This document shows positions 1-5,323 of a DNA stretch of 8,652 bases, piece after piece. Made by a program: the position numbers and the translations under genes. Every line of letters starts with the position of its first letter. Position 1 is the first letter of the stretch. Source of the stretch: an uncultured Oscillibacter sp. (GTDB lineage Bacteria > Bacillota_A > Clostridia > Oscillospirales > Oscillospiraceae); assembly GCA_951800675.1 (NCBI GenBank), contig CATOKC010000135.1, forward strand, positions 1-8,652, written 5' to 3'. A model generated the notes under the pieces. That model did not search any database. It was not told where the DNA came from and saw only the letters and a list, made by a program, of their open reading frames with translations.

Positions 1-1154
1 ATGTGGTGGACGCCTTCTGCCGCAAGTCCATTGAAAACGGTATCGACATCATCCGGATTTTCGACGCGCTGAACGACGTGCGGAACCTGGAACAGGCCAT
101 CAAATCCACCAAGAAGTACGGCGGCATGGTGGAGGCTACCCTCAGCTACACCATCTCCCCCATTCACAATGAGGAGTACTTCGTCAAGCTGGCCCTGGAG
201 CTGGAGCAGATGGGCGCGGACGTGATCTGCGTCAAGGACATGGCGAACCTGCTTTTGCCCATGGACGCCTATTCCCTGGTGAAGAAGCTGAAGGAGACCG
301 TGAAAATTCCCATCCACCTCCACACCCACAACACCACCGGCACCGGCGACATGGTGTATCTCATGGCCGCCTACGCCGGAGTGGACATTGTGGACACGGC
401 CCTCAGCCCCCTGGCCAACGGCACGGCCCAGCCCGCTACCGAGTCTTTGGTTGCCACCCTCCAGGGCACCGTCCGGGACACCAAGCTGGACCTGAACAAG
501 ATGAGCGAGGCCGCCGCCCACTTCCGCAAGGTCGCCCAGAAGCTCAAGGAGCAGGGCAGCCTGGACCCGAAGGTGCTGAACGTGGACACCAACACCCTCC
601 TCTATCAGGTGCCCGGCGGCATGCTCTCCAACCTGATCTCCCAGCTGAAGCAGGCGAACAAGGAGGAGAAGTACTACGACGTGCTGGCGGAGATTCCCCG
701 GGTCCGCAAGGATTTCGGCTATCCCCCGCTGGTCACCCCCACCAGCCAGATCGTGGGCACCCAGGCCGTCATGAACGTGGTGGTGGGCAAGTACAAGACC
801 TTCCCCAAGGAGTCCAAGGGCCTCCTCCGGGGCGAGTACGGCCAGGTTCCCGGCGAGGTCAACGAGGAAGTCCGGGCCCTGGCGGGCATCAAGCCCGAGG
901 ACGTGATTACCTGCCGCCCGGCGGACCAGCTCCAGCCGGAGGTGGAGAAGTACCGGGAGGAATTCAAGGACATCGCCAAGAGCGACGAGGACGTGCTGTC
1001 CCTGGCCCTGTTCCCCCAGGTGGCGCCCAAGTTCCTGGCTTGGCGGGACGGGCCCCATGACGAGCCCGCCGCCGCTCCTGCCGCCCCGGCGCAGAAGGCC
1101 GCCCCGGCGGACCCCAACGCCGTGCGGGAGCTGTTTGTGGAGTTCAAGGGCTAA
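1..1154 (+). CDS. oadA: Oxaloacetate decarboxylase alpha subunit / pyruvate carboxylase subunit B-type carboxyltransferase, 5'-truncated by the window edge
   Basis: This is the carboxyltransferase subunit that moves CO2 between oxaloacetate/pyruvate and a biotin carrier. The frame is open from base 3 with no real start: the GTG there is an internal Val, so the N-terminus, with the first part of the TIM barrel, lies outside the window. Counting from that Val, the active-site metal lysine (normally carbamoylated) fits K78 in VICVKDM. The two metal-binding histidines are H107 and H109 in HTHNTTG. The conserved carboxylase domain follows, with TPTSQIVGTQAV at about 246-257. An Ala/Pro-rich linker (about 354-371) leads to a short tail ending VRELFVEFKG. 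There is no C-terminal biotinyl domain and no AMKM/VMKM motif, so a separate biotin carrier protein must serve it. It could act in a Na+-pumping decarboxylase or a split pyruvate carboxylase; the sequence alone cannot decide. A hairpin begins at the first base after the TAA stop. Confidence 0.92.
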   Translation, partial: VVDAFCRKSIENGIDIIRIFDALNDVRNLEQAIKSTKKYGGMVEATLSYTISPIHNEEYFVKLALELEQMGADVICVKDMANLLLPMDAYSLVKKLKETVKIPIHLHTHNTTGTGDMVYLMAAYAGVDIVDTALSPLANGTAQPATESLVATLQGTVRDTKLDLNKMSEAAAHFRKVAQKLKEQGSLDPKVLNVDTNTLLYQVPGGMLSNLISQLKQANKEEKYYDVLAEIPRVRKDFGYPPLVTPTSQIVGTQAVMNVVVGKYKTFPKESKGLLRGEYGQVPGEVNEEVRALAGIKPEDVITCRPADQLQPEVEKYREEFKDIAKSDEDVLSLALFPQVAPKFLAWRDGPHDEPAAAPAAPAQKAAPADPNAVRELFVEFKG

Positions 1155-1180
1155 CCTACTTTTCTTGAAAGAAAAGTAGG
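1155..1180. repeat. Perfect hairpin directly after the oadA stop codon
   Basis: An 11-bp perfect stem (CCTACTTTTCT / AGAAAAGTAGG) with a TGAA loop starts at the first base after TAA. The downstream side is CAAAAGAAC rather than a T-run, so it is not a classical intrinsic terminator. It may protect the oadA mRNA 3' end. Its AAAAGTAGGCAAAAGAA flank looks like a dispersed intergenic repeat of this group, an impression from memory that I cannot verify here. Confidence 0.75.
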
Positions 1181-1206
1181 CAAAAGAACTTTAGCGCGCT
1201 CTGGCT

Positions 1207-1225
1207 GCCTGGTGATTCACCAGGC
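1207..1225. repeat. Short perfect hairpin in the oadA 3' intergenic region
   Basis: GCCTGGTG and CACCAGGC form an 8-bp stem with an ATT loop. It sits between the hairpin at 1155-1180 and the long stem at 1258-1295, making three consecutive structured elements in about 140 bp. No T-run follows on either strand. Confidence 0.6.
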
Positions 1226-1257
1226 CGAAGCGACGGCAACGCGGAATTGCTTTAACT

Positions 1258-1295
1258 AGCAAGAGGACGGTATCGAACGATACCGTCCTCTTGCT
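1258..1295. terminator. Long bidirectional terminator-like stem between convergent genes
   Basis: A perfect 18-bp stem has only a 2-nt AA centre: AGCAAGAGGACGGTATCG pairs with its exact complement at 1278-1295. It lies 4 bp beyond the stop of the leftward gene ending at 1300 and about 100 bp beyond the oadA stop, where converging transcripts should end. Neither side has a strong T-tract, so efficiency as an intrinsic terminator is uncertain. The tight centre would form a real loop of about 4 nt. Confidence 0.65.
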
Positions 1296-1299
1296 GTCA

Positions 1300-2028
1300 C
1301 TACCAGCTGCGGATCCCCTCGGTCGTCACCGTCAGGTCAAAAGTCTCCAGCGCTTCTCCCGCCTCGCTGTACAGCGTCACGGTACAGGGAAGATCGTTGT
1401 TCTCAAAATAGTATAGGCCGGGATCCGCATTGGGGGCGGGCTTCCGATACCACATTTCAACTACCGCAGGAAGGACCAGGTCTTCTTCCCCCATATGCTC
1501 CCCTTCAAAGCTGGAGTAATCCGTCTCATAGGGAAAGACGAAGACTTGGTCCGCCAGCCGTTCCCCCTCCAGCGTAAACTCCCGGCATTCCACGTTTCCG
1601 TTGGGGGCCGGGGGCTTCTCCGCCCGGACCACGGCCACGGCGGTGGCGGCCTCCGCAAATGGGCCCGCCGCGTAGATTTTTCCGCCCCTGGCGACGCAGA
1701 CAGCCCCTTCGCCAAAGACTGGGCTCAGGTCGGACCAGTCCCGATGGCTTCCCAGAAGACCGTCTGCGTAACGGAAGATGGTGTAGGTCTCCCCGCACCG
1801 GGCCGCCACGGTGGTATAGCGCTCGTACCGGTTTGCGGAAGGGTGCCGCCAGTCCCGCTGGACATACAGGGGCTCCAGCTCCCCGAGAAGGTAGTCGTGC
1901 CGCACCTGACGGCATATGCCCTTCACCGTATAGGGCGGGAAGCCCTGGGAGGCATAGATCAGGAACACCAGCAGGAGGGCCAGGAGGAAATTTCGGACCG
2001 TTTTCTTCCCCCGGTTCCAATGCCTCAT
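1300..2028 (-). CDS. Membrane-anchored exported protein of unknown function, last gene of the PadR operon
   Basis: I do not recognise a family for this 242-residue protein. A basic N-terminus (RHWNRGKK) precedes one hydrophobic helix at about 12-27 (VRNFLLALLLVFLIYA), acting as uncleaved anchor or signal peptide. About 210 residues outside the membrane follow, predominantly beta-like with scattered Cys (C39, C78, C111, C148, C215). The start at 2028 is chosen because the upstream gene ends TCATGA and this gene begins at the ATGA within it. GGGAGGAA lies 5 bases upstream. An in-frame ATG at 2043 would give five extra residues but lacks that ribosome site. The 4-bp overlap with the HAAS-like gene implies translational coupling and a shared role, probably sensing or modifying something at the cell surface. 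Function unknown. Confidence 0.8.
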   Translation of the reverse strand: MRHWNRGKKTVRNFLLALLLVFLIYASQGFPPYTVKGICRQVRHDYLLGELEPLYVQRDWRHPSANRYERYTTVAARCGETYTIFRYADGLLGSHRDWSDLSPVFGEGAVCVARGGKIYAAGPFAEAATAVAVVRAEKPPAPNGNVECREFTLEGERLADQVFVFPYETDYSSFEGEHMGEEDLVLPAVVEMWYRKPAPNADPGLYYFENNDLPCTVTLYSEAGEALETFDLTVTTEGIRSW

Positions 2029-2798
2029 GACATTTCCTCCCATTCCGCTGTCAGCGTCCAGTTTCCCCGGGGGTGGGTGACCTCCACCCGCTGGGGCGGG
2101 CCGTCCAGGATCAGGACGATCTGGTCACAGCAGCGGGTCCAGCCGCGTTTGGCGGGGCCGTACAGCCAGTACCCGCTCTCCAGCGGCGTCTCGCCGTCCC
2201 CCGTGTAGCGTCCCCAGGGAAGGGACTGTCCGTCGGCGGTGATTTCCAGGCGTTGATACAGGCCCTCCAGGTTATCGTGGAACACGTCCTGAGTCTCCAC
2301 CCAGAGGATGAGGGGGACCTGGAGCCGGGACTCGTCGGGAAGCGGGTCCTCCCAATAGGTACCGGCGTAGGGCTCGGGTTCCCTGGAAGCCAGCCAGAGG
2401 TCCAGATAGTCTGTGGCGGCGTGACCGGCGGAAGCCGGGACGCTCCAGGTGAGCTGGTTCCAGATCAGAGCCGTCAGGGAGCGGGTGTTGGAGTCATTCT
2501 GCCAGACCTTCCAGGCCAGCAGCAGCGCCAGGAGCAGCACCAGAAGGCGGCTCGCCTCCCACAACCAGCCAAGCCAGGGCTTATGCACCCGGTCCAGGGC
2601 CCGGCCCACCTCCTGGGCGTTTCCCATGGCGGCCAGGGCCCGCTCCTCCGCCAGCTCCCGGGGGCGGCCCAGGCGGAGGAGGTCCCGGACGTGCTCCTCG
2701 TAGTGGTCCCGAAGCTCAAGCTCGATGCTCCGGTGGTCCGGCCGGAAGCGGACCTGTTCGCACACGGCGTTCACCCAGATTTGAAAATTGCTGCGCAT
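2025..2798 (-). CDS. Membrane protein with HAAS-like (permease-prefix) cytosolic domain and extracytoplasmic domain
   Basis: This 257-residue protein is the middle gene of the PadR operon. Residues about 5-72 form a helical N-terminal domain with the permease-prefix/DUF1700-like pattern: ELRDHYEEHVRDLLRLG, then AEERALAAMGNAQEVGRALDRVHKP. Domains of this kind (HAAS) are known as partners of PadR regulators. A single membrane helix follows at about 84-99 (RLLVLLLALLLAWKVW). The remaining roughly 155 residues should lie outside the membrane, look beta-rich and contain adjacent C223-C224. Most PadR partners with this prefix are multi-span or fused to a permease or other effector, so one span plus a sizeable outer domain is less usual. 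GAGGAGG about 9-10 bases upstream supports the ATG at 2798. It starts 13 bp after the padR stop and overlaps the next gene by 4 bp. Molecular role unknown; envelope signal input is an inference. Confidence 0.82.
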   Translation of the reverse strand: MRSNFQIWVNAVCEQVRFRPDHRSIELELRDHYEEHVRDLLRLGRPRELAEERALAAMGNAQEVGRALDRVHKPWLGWLWEASRLLVLLLALLLAWKVWQNDSNTRSLTALIWNQLTWSVPASAGHAATDYLDLWLASREPEPYAGTYWEDPLPDESRLQVPLILWVETQDVFHDNLEGLYQRLEITADGQSLPWGRYTGDGETPLESGYWLYGPAKRGWTRCCDQIVLILDGPPQRVEVTHPRGNWTLTAEWEEMS

Positions 2799-2811
2799 GG
2801 CACCGCCCTCC

Positions 2812-3150
2812 TCACGCCAAGGAGGCGCTGTTGACCACCGCGTCCACCTGTTCCCGGAAGGTGACCCACTCCTCCTTCCGGGCGTCCAGGGCCCGGCCGC
2901 CCTTCCGGGTGATGCGGTAGTACTTCCTTGTCCGGCCCTCCGGGGACTTCTTTTCCCGGACGCTGACCAGCCCCTCCGCCTCCAGGCCGTGAAGGATGGG
3001 ATAGAGGGTCCCCTCCTTCAGGTCGAAGACGTGGTTGGACCGCCGGGCCAGCTCGGTAATCATCTGGTAGCCGTACATCTCCTCCCCCGAAAGCAAAGAG
3101 AGGACCAGCAGCGTCGTGCTGCCGCTCATCAGGCTCTTGTCAATTTTCAT
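2812..3150 (-). CDS. PadR-family transcriptional regulator
   Basis: A 112-residue winged-helix DNA-binding repressor of the short PadR type. The hallmark segments are LLVLSLLSGEEMYGYQMI (about 15-31), the recognition region FDLKEGTLYPILHGLEAEGLV (about 42-62) split around the DNA-contacting helix, and the wing EGRTRKYYRIT (about 71-81). One C-terminal helix (about 84-107) supports dimerisation. No ligand domain is present; in this family effectors bind in the dimer groove or the partner membrane protein modulates it. AAAGGAGG 7 bases upstream of the ATG at 3150 is a strong ribosome site. It is first in a leftward operon with the HAAS-like and anchored genes. The perfect inverted repeat overlapping its promoter is the likely autoregulatory operator. 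Confidence 0.95.
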   Translation of the reverse strand: MKIDKSLMSGSTTLLVLSLLSGEEMYGYQMITELARRSNHVFDLKEGTLYPILHGLEAEGLVSVREKKSPEGRTRKYYRITRKGGRALDARKEEWVTFREQVDAVVNSASLA

Positions 3151-3171
3151 GGCGCGCCTCCTTTCAAAATG

Positions 3172-3210
3172 CCTCGGTCATCTATGGTTAGTATACATAG
3201 ATGACCGAGG
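3172..3210. promoter_or_regulatory. Perfect inverted repeat, probable PadR operator
   Basis: Arms of 15 bp (CCTCGGTCATCTATG at 3172-3186 and its exact complement at 3196-3210) flank a 9-bp spacer that contains the -10 element. One arm fills nearly all of the -35/-10 spacer and the other covers the predicted start site. PadR operators classically carry ATGT-N8-ACAT. Here the core is ATG-N9-CAT inside much longer arms, so the match to the classical box is only partial. As RNA only part of one arm would be transcribed, so it is a DNA site rather than a terminator. Confidence 0.85.
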
Positions 3211-3218
3211 TTTGTCAA
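3190..3218 (-). promoter_or_regulatory. Sigma-A promoter of the padR operon
   Basis: On the minus strand, TTGACA (3213-3218) is separated by exactly 17 bases from TATACT (3190-3195). That is a perfect -35 and a one-mismatch -10. Transcription should begin near 3183, giving a leader of about 33 nt before padR. The inverted repeat at 3172-3210 fills the spacer and the start site, so repressor binding would block polymerase. Confidence 0.88.
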
Positions 3219-3227
3219 GCGCCAAAC

Positions 3228-3249
3228 GGCGCGGGGCTCCCCCCGCGCC
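3228..3249. repeat. GC-rich hairpin upstream of the padR promoter
   Basis: GGCGCGGGG pairs with CCCCGCGCC around a CTCC loop, a 9-bp perfect stem. It lies between the end of the CDF gene and the padR -35 box. It could help stop leftward transcripts from entering the padR operon, but no T-run follows it on the minus strand. Confidence 0.5.
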
Positions 3250-3271
3250 ATTCCGCCCTGGAGATCAGGAA

Positions 3272-3295
3272 GGGGCGGACACATTGGTCCGCCCC
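3272..3295 (-). terminator. Probable terminator of the CDF transporter gene
   Basis: A 9-bp stem (GGGGCGGAC / GTCCGCCCC, 6-nt loop) begins 17 bases past the TGA stop of the leftward CDF gene. On that strand it is followed by TTCCTGATC, only a weak T-rich tail. The second GC hairpin at 3228-3249 lies just beyond and may back it up. Confidence 0.55.
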
Positions 3296-3312
3296 GGAGA
3301 AAATACCTCTTG

Positions 3313-4476
3313 TCAAGTATAGGACCGCTCCACCCGGACCTTGGCCTGGAAGCCGCTGTCCAGCACCTGAACGGCGTTTTGAATCTTCTCCTCCACCTCC
3401 CGGTCGCTGAGACGGAAGTCAAAGGGTACCGCCGCGTCGAAAACCAGATGGGCGTGCCCCTCCCGGGGCACCACCCGGAAGTCGTGGATGGTGATGCCAC
3501 CGTCGATGCAGCGGACCAGGGCCTCCACCCGCCGCCGGGTTTCCTGCGTAACGCCGTCGCCGGTGCACACCGGGTCCATGTGAATCACCGCCTCGCAGCC
3601 CAGCCGCTCCCGAAGCTCCCGCTCTACATGGTCAATGCGGTTGTGGAGCTCCAGCAGTTCCCCCTCCGCGGGGACCTCGGCGTGGAGGGAGATCATACGC
3701 CGCCCGGGGCCATAGTCGTGGACGATGATGTCGTGGACCCCCAGAATGGGCTGGTGGGCCAGGACCAAGGCGCGAATCTCCTCCACGAACTCTGCGGAGG
3801 GCGGCGTGCCCAGCAGGGGGTCCATGGTGGTCTTGGCGGCCTGGAAGCCGGACCAGAGGATGAACAGGGCCACCAGCAGTCCGCCCCAGCCGTCCAGAAG
3901 AAGATTCGTGTACCGCTCCACCAAAGAGGCGATCAGCACCACCGACGTGGCGGCGCAGTCACCCAGGGAGTCCAGGGCGGCGGCCTCCATGGCGGTGGAG
4001 CCGATGCGCTTTCCAATCCGGCGGTTGTAAAAGGCCATATAGAGCTTTACGGCGATGGCGGCGACGAGGACCGCCGTCACCTGCCAGCCGGTCTCCGACG
4101 GGACGGGATGTAGAATCTTCCCCACGGAGGACTGGGCCAGCTCAAAGCCCATCAGCAAAATCAGCATGGATACCACCAGGCCGGACAAATACTCCATCCG
4201 CCCGTGGCCGAAGGGGTGCTCATGGTCCGGCTTCTGCTCCGCCAGCCGGAAGCCCAGCAGCGTCACTACAGAGGACCCGGCGTCGGAGAGGTTGTTCACC
4301 GCGTCGGCCACCACGGCGATGGACCCGGAAGCCAGCCCCGCCAGCAGCTTGCCCAGGAACAGCAGCAGGTTCAGCCCCACGCCCACCCCGCCGCAGAGAA
4401 CCCCGTAGCCCTTCCGCAGCTGGGCCTCCGTCTTTCCCTCGGGTTTGAGAAAGACCTGGGCCAGCATCGTAATCAC
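3313..4476 (-). CDS. Cation diffusion facilitator (CDF) metal exporter, manganese-type site pattern, duplicated C-terminal domain
   Basis: A 387-residue proton-coupled divalent-metal exporter of the cytoplasmic membrane. CDF signatures are DAVNNLSDAGSS in helix 2, EHPFGHGRMEYL after it, and ALDSLGDCAATS in helix 5. Aligned by eye to FieF/YiiP, the four transport-site residues are N61/D65 and D169/D173. This N-D/D-D set is reported for manganese CDFs (MntE-like), unlike the D-D/H-D or H-D/H-D of Fe/Zn types. The cytosolic dimerisation domain spans about 228-302 and ends HMDPV. A second, similar segment (about 311-385) follows, so the protein is some 90 residues longer than FieF. GTG at 4476 is chosen because GGGGAG lies 8 bases upstream; the ATG three codons later is too far from it. 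The gene is 80 bp downstream of the zinc-ribbon gene, separated by hairpins. Transporter family is near certain; the metal is inferred. Confidence 0.93.
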   Translation of the reverse strand: MITMLAQVFLKPEGKTEAQLRKGYGVLCGGVGVGLNLLLFLGKLLAGLASGSIAVVADAVNNLSDAGSSVVTLLGFRLAEQKPDHEHPFGHGRMEYLSGLVVSMLILLMGFELAQSSVGKILHPVPSETGWQVTAVLVAAIAVKLYMAFYNRRIGKRIGSTAMEAAALDSLGDCAATSVVLIASLVERYTNLLLDGWGGLLVALFILWSGFQAAKTTMDPLLGTPPSAEFVEEIRALVLAHQPILGVHDIIVHDYGPGRRMISLHAEVPAEGELLELHNRIDHVERELRERLGCEAVIHMDPVCTGDGVTQETRRRVEALVRCIDGGITIHDFRVVPREGHAHLVFDAAVPFDFRLSDREVEEKIQNAVQVLDSGFQAKVRVERSYT

Positions 4477-4501
4477 AAAACCAACTCCCCTCTCAAGAAA
4501 T

Positions 4502-4525
4502 CCGCAAATATCTCAGGATATGCGG
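4502..4525. repeat. Imperfect hairpin in the leader of the CDF gene
   Basis: CCGCA and TATC pair with GATA and TGCGG around a TCAG loop, with a two-base AA bulge. It lies 26 bp upstream of the GTG start and adjoins the stronger hairpin at 4525-4551. It does not match any metal riboswitch I know. Confidence 0.4.
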
Positions 4526-4551
4526 GAGAGCGGTATTTATTACCGCTCTCC
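4525..4551 (-). terminator. Hairpin between the zinc-ribbon gene and the CDF gene
   Basis: An 11-bp perfect stem (GGAGAGCGGTA / TACCGCTCTCC, 5-nt A/T loop) begins 5 bases past the TAA of the leftward gene ending at 4557. On that strand no T-run follows (CGCATATCC). It may be a weak terminator, an mRNA 3' stabiliser, or a partial barrier that lowers CDF expression relative to the upstream gene. I see no convincing separate sigma-A promoter in the 80-bp gap. Confidence 0.5.
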
Positions 4552-4556
4552 TCTCT

Positions 4557-5159
4557 TTATTTCTTCCCCGGCAGCACCAGTTTCATGTGGCAGCACAGAT
4601 CATCCAGGTCCCGGTCCGTGGCGGCGGGCACCCGGAGCTTCGCCCCGCAGTCCCGGCAGATCAGGTCCACGGCGGACCGGCGAACCTCCATGCCGTAGCG
4701 GCCGCTTCCGCAGGCGCAGGTAATCCCGCCGGGCCGGGCGGCAATGTCCCGGAGCTCGGAGAGGACCTCGTACATGATGACATGATCCAAAAAGGCCTCG
4801 TTCTCTCCCTGCTTTTGCTCCTTCTCCGCCAGGATGGCCAGCTCCCGGAGCTGCTTTTCCACCGTCCCCTCGGGGCCGATGAAGCAGCAGAACTGCTTTG
4901 TCCCGGCGCAGGCCAGCGCCACAGCCCCCTCCAGCACCTGTTCCCGGGAACAAACCGCTGTGTGAGTTCCGCCGCAGAGCCCGCAGGGCACGGCCAATTG
5001 ATACCGCTCCCCATCGAAAACCGCCGTCAGGGCGGAGCCGCCGCAGTCGCACTCCACCTCCGCGCCGGAGGCCTCCAGGGCGAATACGGAACGGGCTTTC
5101 ATGACGGTCTTTCCGCATTTGGGGCAGAGATAGCCAAAGGTCCGCATCTCCTCGCGCAT
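4557..5159 (-). CDS. Cysteine-rich multi-zinc-ribbon protein of unknown function
   Basis: I do not recognise a named family for this soluble 200-residue protein. It carries five paired-cysteine motifs: C12-x2-C15 (CPKCG), C37-x-C39 (CDCGG), C59-x2-C62 (CGLCGG), C148-x-C150 (CACGSG) and C168-x2-C171 (CRDCG). The pattern suggests two zinc-binding parts, at about 10-65 and 145-175, separated by a helical segment rich in Glu, Lys and Gln (about 98-142). Extra Cys occur at 84, 91-92 and 189-190. No signal peptide or membrane span is seen, so it is probably cytosolic. ATG at 5159 is preceded by GGGAG about 10 bases upstream. It has its own promoter-like sequence and lies upstream of a probable metal exporter, but a functional link is speculative. 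Nucleic-acid or metal binding are both possible. Confidence 0.8.
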   Translation of the reverse strand: MREEMRTFGYLCPKCGKTVMKARSVFALEASGAEVECDCGGSALTAVFDGERYQLAVPCGLCGGTHTAVCSREQVLEGAVALACAGTKQFCCFIGPEGTVEKQLRELAILAEKEQKQGENEAFLDHVIMYEVLSELRDIAARPGGITCACGSGRYGMEVRRSAVDLICRDCGAKLRVPAATDRDLDDLCCHMKLVLPGKK

Positions 5160-5218
5160 GGCAGAACATCTCCCTTTTCCCCTCCCAAGGTCCGGGAAGG
5201 TGGTTAGTTAGAATTTAA

Positions 5219-5247
5219 AGTATACCATAAAGCCCTGACAGCGTCCA
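5219..5247 (-). promoter_or_regulatory. Sigma-A promoter for the zinc-ribbon gene
   Basis: On the minus strand TATACT (5219-5224) is preceded by TGG (extended -10) and, 17 bases further up, TGGACG (5242-5247, 4 of 6 to TTGACA). The predicted start site near 5212 leaves a leader of about 50 nt before the ATG at 5159. Confidence 0.65.
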
Positions 5248-5263
5248 GGGGTTTTGCGCAAAC

Positions 5264-5280
5264 CGCGAAGAAATTTCGCG
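5264..5280. repeat. Small hairpin next to the lrgB terminator
   Basis: CGCGAA pairs with TTCGCG around a 5-nt A-rich loop. It lies between the promoter of the zinc-ribbon gene and the lrgB terminator, just beyond that terminator in the leftward direction. It may add to insulation. Confidence 0.4.
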
Positions 5281-5285
5281 TGGAC

Positions 5286-5319
5286 GAAAAAGCCGCCTCC
5301 TCCTGGCGGCGGCTTTTTC
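5286..5319 (-). terminator. Intrinsic terminator of lrgAB
   Basis: A 12-bp stem (GAAAAAGCCGCC at 5286-5297, GGCGGCTTTTTC at 5308-5319) sits 4 bases past the lrgB stop. On the minus strand the GC stem is followed by TTTTTCG, the classic intrinsic terminator form. The stem is symmetrical with A's on one side and T's on the other, so it should work from both directions. Confidence 0.9.
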
Positions 5320-5323
5320 CTTT

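Noticed and set aside
1495..2208. Long plus-strand open frame opposite the PadR-operon genes
   Set aside because: It overlaps two coupled minus-strand genes, has no ribosome site, and gives a composition typical of antisense frames in GC-rich DNA (Pro, Gly, Arg, His rich).
3228..3249. Strong intrinsic terminator
   Set aside because: Good GC stem but no T-run on either strand; kept only as a hairpin.
3310..4113. Plus-strand frame opposite the CDF gene
   Set aside because: The minus-strand frame carries unmistakable CDF motifs. This one is rich in His, Gln, Gly and Val with no family features.
4477..4556. Manganese (yybP-ykoY) riboswitch before the CDF gene
   Set aside because: The gap is too short and lacks the conserved loop sequences; only simple hairpins are present.
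4587..5207. Plus-strand frame opposite the multi-zinc-ribbon gene
   Set aside because: Opposite frame has ordered Cys motifs, ribosome site and promoter; this frame has none of these.
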